A stretch of DNA of 64,000 bases from Stereocaulon alpinum (taxonomy: Eukaryota > Ascomycota > Lecanoromycetes > Lecanorales > Stereocaulaceae). Shown piece by piece: positions 11,716 through 22,625 of the stretch (its first letter is position 1; the number at the start of each line of letters is the position of its first letter). Location: positions 310,001 through 374,000 of the forward strand of contig JAEUBA010000007.1 of assembly GCA_018257865.1 (NCBI GenBank), written 5' to 3'. The notes beneath the pieces were generated by a model. The model was not told the origin of the DNA. It worked only from the letters and a program-made list of their open reading frames with translations, and made no database searches. The translations under genes were made by a program, and so were the position numbers.

Positions 11716-12406
11716 TCTAGCTTTGGCTTTCAAGATGGATATGCCACTGCTCACGAAATGCTACTCCGGCCTTCGAGGACTTTGTTTTCGAAACACAAAC
11801 TTCCACCGCCGTTCTGGCCCCTTCAACATTTCTCTTCGACGAATATTCGAATGAGACCATGTCCTTCAACGCGTCATTAGCAGCCAGGTCGCCGACGCTT
11901 TAAGCGAAGGACGATACTCCAATTGACCGCATCGCAGAGATAGCAGAACGTTTAGGTGAAGTTGAACAGTCACTGGAACGCAAGGACCTGATTGACGGCA
12001 TTGTTTGAAGTCAAGAGGATCAACAAGCTCATGGTTCGGGAGGCTCGCTTGTGGAATCTGCAGGACTGCCAAGTTGGTGACGGGAGCCTATGTCTCTCGC
12101 TTTAGGGCGATAGAACGATGCGAAAAGGCAGGGATCGAGAGACTGATAGGTTCTATGCCTGATCGAAAAGTGTTGGTCGGTAGACTTGTATACTATACAC
12201 TCGGAACGGTAATGTGGAGGGAAAAGCCTGAGAAAAGTAGATTCCTCTCGAGGTAGTTCACATGTCATGAGTCCACAGGGTCCTTCGCACTTCTTAAACA
12301 TACTGAACCCCTCAAACAGTGAACAATCCTCTGAAACGTTTTCTAACATTGTTACATTCCCAGCGCTAGCCAACGCTAATCCAACGCCCTGCTTTTATAC
12401 ACTCAC
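11716..12406. other. Intergenic, contains a possible gene remnant
   Basis: Convergent spacer between the DUF202 gene and ERV41. Apart from the remnant at 11916-12080 I see no gene. Its right end is the 3' flank of ERV41. Confidence 0.5.
11916..12080 (+). pseudogene. Possible remnant of a fungal regulatory gene
   Basis: One frame reads 30 codons (TPIDRIAEIAERLGEVEQSL and beyond, an amphipathic coil), then an in-frame TGA at 12006-12008, then SQEDQQAHGSGGSLVESAGL in the same frame up to a second TGA. The coil plus Gly/Ser stretch resembles the linker after the zinc cluster in Zn2Cys6 factors. Neither a zinc cluster nor a start codon is present. It may equally be a chance open frame. Confidence 0.3.
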
Positions 12407-13784
12407 TCACTCCTCTTCCTCCTCCTCTCCAGCCGTCCCATTCATCCCACCATGCAGCACCCCATACTCCCCACCCGCCCTCCTCCTTCCCCCAAGCACA
12501 TCCTTTGCCCACCCAGCCAATTGATAACACCACCCACCCCCCACCAGTACCCCACTAACCACATTCACAACCCTAACAAGCAGCGCCATAAACCCACCTC
12601 TCTCCTCCCTAATCGTCAACAATATCGGCTCAATATCAAACTTAAAGAAAATCCCCGGAACGCTGCGTTCAGGCACCGAATGCGATTGCGAAGTAACAGC
12701 GTATTGATTCGTGAAGATTGTGGAGGGCGATTGCGGGGAGGGGATGGGGGAGCGGGTGTAGATTGTTGGGACGACGGAGCAGTAGTATTGGTATTTGAAA
12801 AAGTGCTCGGGGGTTGTGGCGTATGTTTTGTCGAGGGGGTTGAGGAGGGAGGGGTAGAGGGGTCCGAACGATAATTCGTTGATTATGTGGGAGAAGTTGA
12901 ATGCTGCACACCATTGTCTTCAATCAGTACGTTTTCCAGAAACGGGTGATATGCAGGGAATGGGGAAGTGGGGAGAGGGACGAACCACTATGATCCAAAT
13001 GCTGCCCAAACTCCATATACCCATGCCCCCTCGCCGTAATATGAAAATCCCCCTGCACCTTATTCCCCTCCAGACTCCCAAAAACCCTACAAGCCTTCGC
13101 CTCCACCCCCCTCTTGACCTTCGGCGTCTTCTTAAACTTCTTCTTCATCCCCCTAACCTCCCCAAGCACGTGTCCAACATGCGTATCCTCCTCCATCTCC
13201 CTTTCCAAATCCCCACTCTCCAATTTATGCACCCCCCTCTCCCCATTATCAACCCACCGGTCCCAGTTCGTAGGATCACGCTGGAGGACTACACCGGCTA
13301 AGATGCGGTCGCCGGAGGCGTCTTGGACGTTTATGTGGAGGTCATTGCATTGCATGGGCAGGACTATGTCGAGGTTTATTTGGAGGTCGTGGGAGACGCC
13401 TTTTTCGACGGAGAAGAGGTGTGTTTCGTGGCCGGTGTACCAGCGGCGGAACTCGGTGAAGGAGAGGAGGATGGAGATGACGATTAGGAGGAGGGTTGCG
13501 TAGCCGCCTGTTGAGGAGCGCCGGGTGTAGGTTGGTTTGGTTTTTGCTGGAGGAGGGTGAGTGTTAGCATTGTGTTTGAGGAGAGGGAGCTTGTCCGGGC
13601 GTGCGCAACGCTCTTGCGAGGTTGGAATAAGGTGTCTGGGCTCGGACGGAGCGTTCGAGGGATTACAGAATGCGATAGATGGGAAAGACTTACGGAAGGC
13701 ATCGAAAGACCTAATGCCTTCAGAGAGGCCCTTCTTCTCGCTGAAGGCACTCTCATCGAGTCCATGGTCTGCGAAACCGTTCAT
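12407..13784 (-). CDS. ERV41: ERGIC/COPII vesicle protein Erv41
   Basis: Three exons (13784-13694, 13546-12986, 12903-12407) give 382 aa with introns of 147 and 82 bp. Splicing of intron 1 restores the family signature SFDAFPKTKPTYTRR at about residues 26-40, just before the first membrane helix (about 47-65, LLLIVISILLSFTEF). The lumenal domain follows (VSHDLQINLDIVLPMQCNDL, then DASGDRILAGV). After intron 2 comes FNFSHIINELSFGPLYPSL and a second membrane helix near residue 335. Erv41 pairs with Erv46 and retrieves ER proteins from the Golgi. The tail is a run of Glu coded by a CTC/CTT microsatellite, which probably varies between strains. The coding strand is very G-rich compared with its neighbours. 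Confidence 0.9.
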
Positions 13785-14651
13785 GAGGACACCTGTTGCT
13801 CATCGAGCCATTGGCGTCGATTGTAATGCATAGACTTGCGCCTGTGAATTGATCAATGCGAAAATGATCGTCAAAGATGACAACGAGGCTATTCTTCGAG
13901 GTTGGCGCTCAGCCCTATGGGACATTGCCGTGCGGCAAATTGGAGCGATGGAGGCCAGCGAAGCAAGGTTCCGAGACGTCTATCTGAACACTAAGTATGG
14001 CACTCCGGCTCCAACATAGACTACTTTGATGGCATAACCTGTTCATACTACGGAGTTCCTGTGCTTGTATATCTTTGCAGATTCATTTGGAAATCTGGGG
14101 TATCTTCTCATATCAAGTATGTACAAGAAGAACAAAGGTACCAGCTGATGTTGACAAGCCAGTAATGACTCCATCAATCTTAGCGCGCATGATGAGCTCC
14201 TATGCATCCACCGTAGAGAACTTTTGAAAGCAAGAGCAAGGTCCAAGCCAGTCGGGCTAGATCACATAAGCAATGCTAGCTGACCCAGCAGCCTCTAGAA
14301 GGCAAGATCGCAAGTCCACAGTGACACACATTCGGGAGTGATCTTTCTGCAGGCGAGAGCTTGTTTCTGTACAAGGTATCTATGCGCTGTTCCGTATGGT
14401 CTTCAGGGCGTAGGTCTTCAACATTGCTGAGCCATTTGTGGGAAGATAGACAGTCGTTCAGGGGTGAAGGAATGACGAAGGCCGTAAGAATCATAAGAAA
14501 AGAGAAAGCGCTAGGCTCTGTCAGATGCATACCACTTTCCTAATTTGACTCTGGGATCAGGAGCGAATATCGAGCTATGCGCCTTTATTGAGACTCGTAT
14601 ATCGAAAATTGTTTCAGCGTAACCATCGTGGTACCTTGTCAGGAACAGCGC
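13785..14651. other. Intergenic, no gene recognised
   Basis: Upstream of ERV41 and downstream of the SUN gene. A 51-codon frame at 13864-14019 (+) has natural-looking composition but no known domain and no splice partner, so I do not call it. Confidence 0.5.
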
Positions 14652-16302
14652 CTAGTCAGATAAACTCGAGCCATCTTCCAGGACGTAAGTGGCCTGGCCG
14701 CTGAGAAGTTCGACCTGTCTATAAGTAAGTACACGCTCAAATATGCAAGATCTGTCTGGATATGCTCACTGTGCATCCCCTCGTATTGCAGTCGTTGTAA
14801 TTGTCGCCAGAGCAATACTGGCCGTTGCTAAGACCACATTTACCGCTCGTGTCGCCTATGATTTTGACTGTGTAATTCAAAGGCCTGTAGGAGCTTGGGT
14901 CGTTTTGGGCTGTGGATGCTATTGAGAGCCAGGTCTTGCCATTGACATCCTGGCCAACGCCAAAGTAAGAGGGTGCCCAATTGCCCATATCAGAACCGTC
15001 GGTGCCCCAGATGCAAGCCTCCTGAAGGGGAACTCCTTGGTTGTTGACGTAGTATTGAGCTGTGGTTGAGTCCCCCTCCCATGTGAAATATGTGCTCGCG
15101 TCGGGGCAGGTGAGCGGGGTTGTACTCTCAGGTTCGGTGTTTAGGGGAACAGTTTCGTCTTCGGTCCCTGCACTATCACGTTAGCCTCTGAAATTTACTA
15201 AGAACCTGCTTTACAAACCAGGATAGTCCGTGCGACATATAGCAGCGTTGTTTGACATCTTGTTCTGGACAGTGACCGCTCCAGTACCCGGAATGCAAAG
15301 CTTTTTGGAGAGACCAGGGTTCGTCAAAGCCAGCTTTCCATCTGAATTGCAGGACAGACCGCCAACAGATTGACCTGTGGCCCCTTGCGCTGATGGCCAC
15401 TGCGACTTTTGATAGCCCGGAGGGCAGGCGTATGAGCACATTGCACCAGGCTTGCATCCTTCGCCCCCGGGTACGGCGGTATCGATGTGAGTAACAGTGT
15501 TGCCCTCTATAGTGATGTACTGGATACCGGACCAGCCGCCCATGTTCGCCCACTCGACTTCGATTGGACCATACTCTGAAGGGAACGTCGTGCAATCAAG
15601 CTCACCATCTGGAAACTCTGCGTCAAGCCCCTGACCTCCTGGTGTATTGTCAAAAGTCGGAGACGGAGTTTGACTTGGGGATGGCAAAGCCGCGGATGAG
15701 CTGATTGGCCCTGTGGAGAATGAAGAAGGTATCTCAATTGGTGATGGTGCCGCAACGGAGGAGCTGGCTGGCGTCATGAAATTCGAAGCCGAAGCCAAAC
15801 TTTTACTTGGAGACGCTGCAGCCGTGGACGCGGTGGTTGATAGCGTTGGAGTTTGAGGAGTCTTGACATTCGCGGCCTCCGTCACAGAGTCGTTGGACGC
15901 GGCGGGTGAAGATGTAGTCACGGGTGTGACGCTTGATACTTTGATGGTAGCTGAATTGGTTGCCTGAGTCGAGAGAGTAGTCGGTGTGACATTTGATGAC
16001 ACAGCAGTGACTGAGGTGGTGGGGACAACCGAACCGAATTGAGAAGGACATGGTGGAGGATTAACAGTACCATCTTTCCATTTCAGAGTCCCATCTTTGA
16101 GGCCCGCGCATACCTCGGACTGATCGACCAGCTGACCATTGAAGTCATAAGCGATCACAGTTGGGCCGGGGACGTTGACAGTCTTAATTGCACGCGCATG
16201 TAAGTGGGCATGATGGTGATGATGCGGTGTAGGCGACGCTACGACGACAGAGCCAGCCGTCGCAAGCGTCACCAGAACATTAGAGAACGAGCGCGTGCGC
16301 AT
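14652..16302 (-). CDS. SUN-family cell-wall protein (Uth1/Sim1/Nca3 type)
   Basis: Three exons (16302-15219, 15167-14770, 14714-14652) give 514 aa. The introns are 51 and 55 bp; intron 1 has a GCTAAC branch site. I chose the ATG at 16302 because a signal peptide follows at once (SFSNVLVTLATAGSVVVA), then a His-rich HHHHHAHLHARA segment. Residues about 85-260 are Ser/Thr-rich and likely O-glycosylated. The SUN domain runs from about residue 265 to the end: DCTTFPSEYGPIEVEWANMG, CSYACPPGYQKSQWP, ACIWGTDGSDMGNWAPSYFG and a Cys-rich close (CSGDNYNDCNTRGCTVELLSG). Exon 3 is essential for that close. Family members act on beta-glucan in wall remodelling, septation and sometimes mitochondrial biogenesis. 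Confidence 0.92.
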
Positions 16303-18700
16303 TCTTTTGATAGGACCGACCGTAAGGTACAACGAAGGGCAGGCACTGAACCTCTCCAGAATTACGGTGGAAGAAGTGCACACTGGGGAGGTCGGGTCCC
16401 GGTCACTGATAACCACGCAGGGGCTGTTGTTGATCCTGTCACTCAAGCCAGTTAGCAGCGCGTCAAAAAGGGCTATAACAATCAGTCAAGCAAGCCGGAA
16501 CACAAGAAGGTCAAATACAACAGTATCGCCGTGTTCTATCATACTTTTGATAGACGTGGAGGTCAGGGTATTCTAAGTATGTGTTGAACGTACAATTTGC
16601 TCGTCACTAATACGACTGATCGCGTCGTTTGTGTTCTGAATCTGAAAGAGTGAGTTGCCGGGCAGCTGGAAAATGAGTGGCAGGAAGTCTTGTTGCTTGC
16701 TTCCGAAAGAGAGGATGTAACAGTGGCAGAGATGTACTGGAAATGATTAGATTAATATAAAGGGAACGTTTGTCAATGAGTGTGTTGGGTGGCAAGAGAT
16801 AATCCAATGTTTTGGTATGTGAGCCGGGAACGACTAGAAGGGAAATCACGTGGTTCGACCAATTAGACCTGATGAGGCTATTCACTCTCACTCCAGTCCG
16901 ATACAGGCAATAGGACCCTAAGAAACGCAGAACATCGTCAAATTAAAAGTTTTGTCACCTACCAGATAGAATGCTTGTTGGGTCTTGATCTTTTGGGGCA
17001 AAGGGCTGTTGCCTGTGAGTCTATGGCTGATGGATAGAGATAATGCTGGTTGCTAGGTGCGGAGCGCGTTGCCGTGGGGTTTCTTAGGAGGTTCGGTGAA
17101 GAGATGTAGTGAGTGTGACTGTAGGGAAGCTTTTGCAGCTTATTTGATGATTATACGAAAAGATTGTTTGTCGTTGGCTTGCTGACAGTTGTACTCAATG
17201 ACTTATTGATTGACAACAGGAAGGTGCGAGCAAAGTCGTGGCGTAAGTAGGTCTATATACTGCTTATTACGTCTTCTCACAGCCCAACACAATTGACGCC
17301 GCTATGGCATGCTACTAAGGGAACCCAATGGAGAAGCCCGTATCACTCTGGACTGGGAAAGTATCACGGCTCACCGAACTATCTCGTCCGTTACTCGTGG
17401 GGCAAAAAGTTTTGGGGACCGGTCTTGGATATGCAACTGCTCCATGTTCATCAATTACGAAGCTCTTCTGAACTCAATCACCGTTTCGCATGGCGGGATT
17501 CCTGTCACGTGTTACAGTGGTGGAGAGCCTTGAGGAAGTTCAAGTGGGTGTCGTCGTGGGTTGTTCCGGCATGCGTAAGCCGCTCCTGTCCCTGACACCG
17601 TCATTCACAACACCAAATTGACTTCTTTCGTGCCTGTGGTACCTGAGGGTCGTCCCGCTAGTGGCACATGCATCCGGTAATGGAGGCTAGCGAGCATGGT
17701 CTGGAAAGGAAAGCCATTTTTGAACCAATGTCGAAATCAACAATTGTTCGAGATGCAACATTCTTGTAGCACAATCTAAGACTCCCTGAATTGTCTGGTA
17801 TCGATATTTGCGCAAGACCTTGCTACTTCTCTGGTATTCGATCAGGAGGGTTTACATGCATGTACTGGTCTCCAGGCACAAACGTGTCCCTCATGTTGCT
17901 TTGACCTCCTCATTCGTACTTGCTAACTCCTTCGGCGAGGAGAAATTCATTGTGGAAACACTGACCAAAAGAGACCGACCTTGTTTGAAGTCAGGCTAGA
18001 AAGTTGGGGTCTAGAACTTCGCTGGAGAAGAGAACGGCTGTGGATCGGAAGACGTTCAACTCCCGCAGCTTCCTTACAAGGCGATGCACGACATCTCTTG
18101 AATGCAGTGCATTCGAAGAATAGAAAGTGACGGTGAAGTAAGACATGACGTCCGCAGTCTCTCTCGGTCAATATGCAGCAGAAGCGGTACACGTGCTCGA
18201 AGAACTGGAAAGATCAGATCTGTTACATGTCTGGACAGAAAATTGAAAGTCTCCGAGGTCGCCGTGGATGATCCACCTGCTTACGTACCCGGGCGCGCTA
18301 GGAGGACTCGTACAAGCTGTACGAAGTAACCTTCGTAGGGAAGTGCCGTTGGGAAAAGTCAACCAGGGCCGTCATCCGAGATCCTTGGTCATCGGGTGGA
18401 AATGCTCCAGAGAAAACCATTCTCTGAGTAATCGATTGCATTGAAAGAAAACGCAATACAGGTTACGGTCTGCGTACGTCAACATGCCCTCAAACTCAGC
18501 TAATTTTCAACATCATTCGGAATTGAAGATACTTTTTGCTACTAAGGTGAGAAGTAGCGACGACGTATTCCTGCTTGGGTGAAGCATAGACCTGGAACAT
18601 ATAGCAGAAGCGTGTGCCCGTGCAAAGCTGAACCAAAGACATAGCATTCCATTGTTACATACCTACATACGAAAAGCAGTTGCACTGATGTGAACCTGAA
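16303..18700. other. Long intergenic stretch, no gene recognised
   Basis: 2.4 kb between the SUN and F-box genes. The longest frames (for example 17293-17595 +) lack domains, signal peptides and usable splice partners. I see no RNA gene and no clear RIP signature. Confidence 0.5.
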
Positions 18701-19519
18701 TCAATGTTCTAGCTTTACAATCCACTGCTCCTCCTCCCCATCCTCCACCTCATCATTCATCTCGTCGTCCGTATCCAGCGATAGCTCTTCTATCACAGGC
18801 ATCTCAAAAACAAGTCCCTGCGTCCCCCAACCCTTGCGGCTCGGATCCCTGGGAAATCGCTCCTCTCGGTGCTCGAAACGCTTCCCCCCCATATTGCTCC
18901 CGCTGCTTCGTAGCCAAACAACTGGCCCATCTTCGGACATGTCACTCTCCAGTGCGCTGGAAGCTTTAGTCTCGCGTCGTTTCTCACCCTTGGCATTACC
19001 GTTAGTCCGCTTCTCCTTCTGTGCCGCCGCTGGAGCCTCAGCAGCCTCTCTCTCCTTCCTCTCCTTCTCCTCATCAACCCACTTCTTCCAACGGAAATCA
19101 CTCCGCCTCACACAAGTCCGCACCCCACACTCGAGACAATATTCCATATGGCCATTAGCGCGGCATGCATTGCAGTAAGTGCGGGCGTCCCAAGTCCTCG
19201 TCCTCCAGTATCCAATACAACGGCCAATAACTGGTGTTGGCGTGTCCATTCTTGAGGAGGCGGGTCTGTCGAGGTTGAGATAGAAGATTATTTCGAGTCT
19301 GGCGCAGTGGCTTAGTTTGGGTTTGGGGATGGAGGCGTAGAAGTGGCGACTGGTGTTTTTGAGGCAGAGAAGGTTGACGGGATCGAGGTGCGAGGTTACG
19401 GTGTCGAAGAGTTCGCGGGGTAGTCTTTCGAGAACTGATTTGTTCTTGAGGGTTGGCTTTTGCGGCATGCTCGTGGAAAGGGTGAGTCGTTGGAAGTGTT
19501 GAAGACTTGGTGAGTCCAT
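18701..19519 (-). CDS. F-box protein of unknown target
   Basis: Single-exon 272-aa frame. Residues about 30-72 are an F-box (VLERLPRELFDTVTSHLDPV, then LLCLKNTSRHFY), the Skp1-binding element of SCF ubiquitin ligases. A Cys-rich patch follows at about 137-158 (CNACRANGHMEYCLECGVRTC) that could bind zinc. Residues about 165-205 are a Lys/Glu/Ala-rich coil and the C-terminus is acidic. Many fungal F-box proteins share this layout. The target cannot be inferred. M18 is an alternative start that would keep the whole F-box. A 61-bp tandem duplication lies just upstream. Confidence 0.8.
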   Translation of the reverse strand: MDSPSLQHFQRLTLSTSMPQKPTLKNKSVLERLPRELFDTVTSHLDPVNLLCLKNTSRHFYASIPKPKLSHCARLEIIFYLNLDRPASSRMDTPTPVIGRCIGYWRTRTWDARTYCNACRANGHMEYCLECGVRTCVRRSDFRWKKWVDEEKERKEREAAEAPAAAQKEKRTNGNAKGEKRRETKASSALESDMSEDGPVVWLRSSGSNMGGKRFEHREERFPRDPSRKGWGTQGLVFEMPVIEELSLDTDDEMNDEVEDGEEEQWIVKLEH

Positions 19520-20521
19520 TGTTGATTAAGACGGATCAAGATTCGGTTGAAGGTATGTGTTGGTTGTGAGGCCTGCTTCGAGGTTTGACTTGCTGGAAGT
19601 GGTAGTGCTGTGCTTCTGTGTAGGTTGTGAGATCTGCTTCGACTTTTGACTTGCTGGAAGTGGTAGTGCTGTGCTGCTCTAACTAGGATCAAGAAGGCTT
19701 TCGCTAGTTGGAAAAGTTGTATGGAGTGAGTATGTGGAATAATACGAAAGCAAGCAGGATTCAATTCTCCTTTAGTATTCAGGTAATGCATTTTCATGTG
19801 CTCTGAAATTAAAGCCATGTGAAAATATTTTGAAAATTCGAGAGTATTGGAGGATGTTAACAAGAATCACATGTGCTTCAGTTGGAATTAGTTGTGCAAT
19901 CGTCATCATATCTATCATGTGAATCGCTCAATTCTTCTGCGAACGACTTGTCTACTAGGTCCATCATGGTACTGTTCTGAGTAAGTGCAAGTGGCAGAGA
20001 ATTATTTCCAACTATATATATAGAGCCTGAGTCACAATGTGAGAAGGGCAGGACGAACAAGGTGCGGAAGGAAAAGACAATCAACAGCAACACGTGAAGG
20101 GAAAGATTGATGGACCATCATCGAAGTTCGATTCACATGAAGACTTGCACAAGATGTTTGCGCAGAAGGTGCTCTTGGCATACACGAATGCGCTAAAGAG
20201 CTAAAGCGCAATAGCAGAGAACTAGTTCTAGAATCGGACTAGCTTTATCGTCTCCATTCGTCTTATCATCACTGACGTCTTTTGCGTCCACGGAGAAAGC
20301 GCAATACAAGCTCTAGGAGTCAAGTAGTGCTTGATAGTCGCTGCGTTGCAAGTGAACCCTGATGGCTTTAGTATCTGCCTTATCAGCAACCATGGATCAA
20401 ACGTTGCAGCCGTCCTGTATTTCTGTACTCTATTCTCGGCGCGTTGAGATTGAACATTCAACGGACACACGGCCTCTCTTTCCTTGCACGCTTCTTCCCC
20501 CAGATTCATTATCAAGATATC
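19520..20521. other. Intergenic between divergent F-box and flavin oxidoreductase genes
   Basis: About 1 kb holding both promoters. The only structure seen is the tandem duplication at 19562-19677. Confidence 0.5.
19562..19677. repeat. Imperfect tandem duplication, period 61 bp
   Basis: Two copies begin GGTTGTGAG at 19562 and 19623. They share TTTGACTTGCTGGAAGTGG and the following GTGCTGTGCT without change, with a few substitutions between. The duplication lies about 45 bp upstream of the F-box start, probably in its 5' UTR. Confidence 0.8.
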
Positions 20522-22068
20522 ATGGGTGAGAAGCTTCACAGGCTTTCACCGACGGAGCTGTTAGGTCAACCCATCACCCTACCTTGCGGTCTGACATTAC
20601 CGAATCGCCTTGTCAAATGTCCAATGCAGGAGACTCTCGCGACCCCGCCAGTCTATGACCCTCCCATAGACAAGTTTCGGAATCTGTACAAGCAATGGGC
20701 CAATGCTAAGTACGGACTGATCATAACGGGCCAGGTCCAGATCGATATTCGTTACCTGTCCATCAAAGGAGATGTGGTCTGTCATGAAGATTCATTGAAG
20801 GAACCGCATTTTAGTAAGTGGAAAGAATGGGCACAAATCGCACAAGCAGCGGGTACTCCTTGTATCGTACAACTGGCGCATCCAGGACGGATGAGTCCGG
20901 CTGGTGCAGGCAACAGACCCTCAGATATGGAAGCCATCTGTGCATCTTCGGTACCGGTAAAGCTGGGAGAAGGTTGGCTTAACAAGAAGGTACGCAAGTC
21001 TTACCTCTTCCCTCAGTATTGCTGGCGGCTTACCTTCAGATCAGGCATTGGATGCCGTTCTAGGTACGCCCCGAGAAGCAACTTTAGAAGATATAGATTT
21101 TGCGGTGGCATCTTGGGTTCGCGGCGCCGTGTTGGCGAGAGAGGCCGGCTTTGCAGGATGCCAACTTCATGGAGCCCACGGCTTCTTGCTATCCCAATTC
21201 CTTAGCCCACATACTAATCGTCGGACGGATGAGTACGGCGGATCGCCAGAGAGAAGGCTCACGCTTTTGAAACGCCTAGTAAAAGAGATCCGAGAAGTCT
21301 GTCCAAGGCCACACTGTCTTTCTGTCAAGTTAAACTCTGTAGACTATATGGACGCAGGGACCGGTTTGTCCACAGATGAGGGTCTGAAGCAAGTCAAATG
21401 GTTGGTGGAATGTGGTGACGTAGATTTCGTGGAGATATCTGGTGGAAACGCTGAGAATAAAACCTCAAAGCTGCATAGTAAGCTTCTGGCTGCTTCCGTT
21501 CCCGTGGATTCGCTAACGCAGATTTTCACAAGACTCGTTTGGGGTGAAGACGATAGACAAGGCCCCCAAGATGTCGGAAAGCACTCGCATTCGAGAAGCC
21601 TATTTTACCGAATTCGCAGAGAGAGTCCAAGATCTGAACTCAACCGTCCCGATTCAGCTCTCTGGAGGTTTTCGCTCGAGGACCGGCATGGCGGATGCGA
21701 TTGACTCTGGCGTCTGTTCTCTCATTGGCCTTGGGCGTAGTGTTGTCCTTCAGCCAGATCTCCCAGCGGCTGTCTTGCTCAACCCATCCCTTCCGGACGA
21801 GGAGGCTTTTGCAAAGTCCCACATCGTCAAAGGTCAATGGTTCGCCAACATGATTCCCGTCAAAATTGTGGGTGCTGGCCTCGCGATCCAATTCTTTTAT
21901 CACAACATGCGAAGAATGGGCAATGGACTGAAGAGCGATCCTAATATGAGCATCCCGTCCATGGTCATCAAAGATATCCTGGAGACATTCCGTAGTGGGC
22001 TGCTCCAGACAGTCGAGCGGATGCTGCAGAGCTTCTCTTGGCAGAGCAAAGCTACAAACATAAGATGA
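20522..22068 (+). CDS. NADH:flavin oxidoreductase of the Old Yellow Enzyme family
   Basis: Three exons (20522-20989, 21045-21477, 21533-22068) give 478 aa; both introns are 55 bp. The start MGEKLHRLSP was chosen over an upstream in-frame ATG at 20444 because family members begin shortly before LGQPITLPCGLTLPNR. The FMN-barrel motifs are present: LIITGQVQID, CIVQLAHPGRMSP, QLHGAHGFLLSQFLSPHTNR, RTDEYGGSPERR, and VEISGGNAENKTSKLHNSFG, which forms only after splicing. PIQLSGGFRSRTGM and LIGLGRSVVLQP close the flavin site. The protein resembles fungal NADH oxidase-type OYEs, which reduce activated alkenes with NAD(P)H; the substrate is unknown. The C-terminal 70 residues extend past the barrel. 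Confidence 0.9.
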
Positions 22069-22625
22069 GGGGACGATGACTGTATATACTAAGACGACTT
22101 CAATGGTAAGAAGCCTGTGCTGCTTGCCAGGATGTCAATGCGTCGTTCAATGGTAGGATAACCAAGTAGAGGCACTTCTGCGCACAGCCTAGCCCTCGTT
22201 CATTCACTGACTTCCTTGCTCAGGTGGAGGGAAGAGCGACGAGGTGCACGGCTCATTACCAAAGGATTTGGTAACCATTTAGCTAGGTCAAGTGGACATT
22301 AGTCACCACGAGCAAATCTGTACTATACCGGAGACGGTATCTAGAGAGCGAGCGAGGCATGAGAAACTCTCAAGTATGAGATCTCGATGGGTGTATCCTC
22401 TGTAGAATGTTCCTGAGCTGTAAAGTTGTCGCGATCTTGGAAGTTAGATCATTGTTGTCTCCCGCCAGAAACTGCGGGCCAGTCAGCGAACGGCGCCCCA
22501 CCACGGTTGCGCCAAAACTTTGACGTACTCTCGGTACAATTTTTCCATCCAAAACCTCCCTCAACACACTTCCTCGCTGCCAAAGGGGACCCAATCGCAC
22601 ACAAACAATCATTAGAACCGCAATC
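22069..22625. other. Intergenic, transketolase promoter
   Basis: 557 bp between two co-oriented genes. It contains the 5' UTR and promoter of transketolase. No named element stands out. Confidence 0.45.

Noticed and set aside
13864..14019. 51-codon plus-strand frame
   Set aside because: Composition is plausible but there is no recognisable family, and no upstream or downstream exon continues it.
17293..17595. Plus-strand frame that might be a small secreted protein
   Set aside because: It lacks a signal peptide in any joinable upstream exon, and two overlapping frames are equally open.
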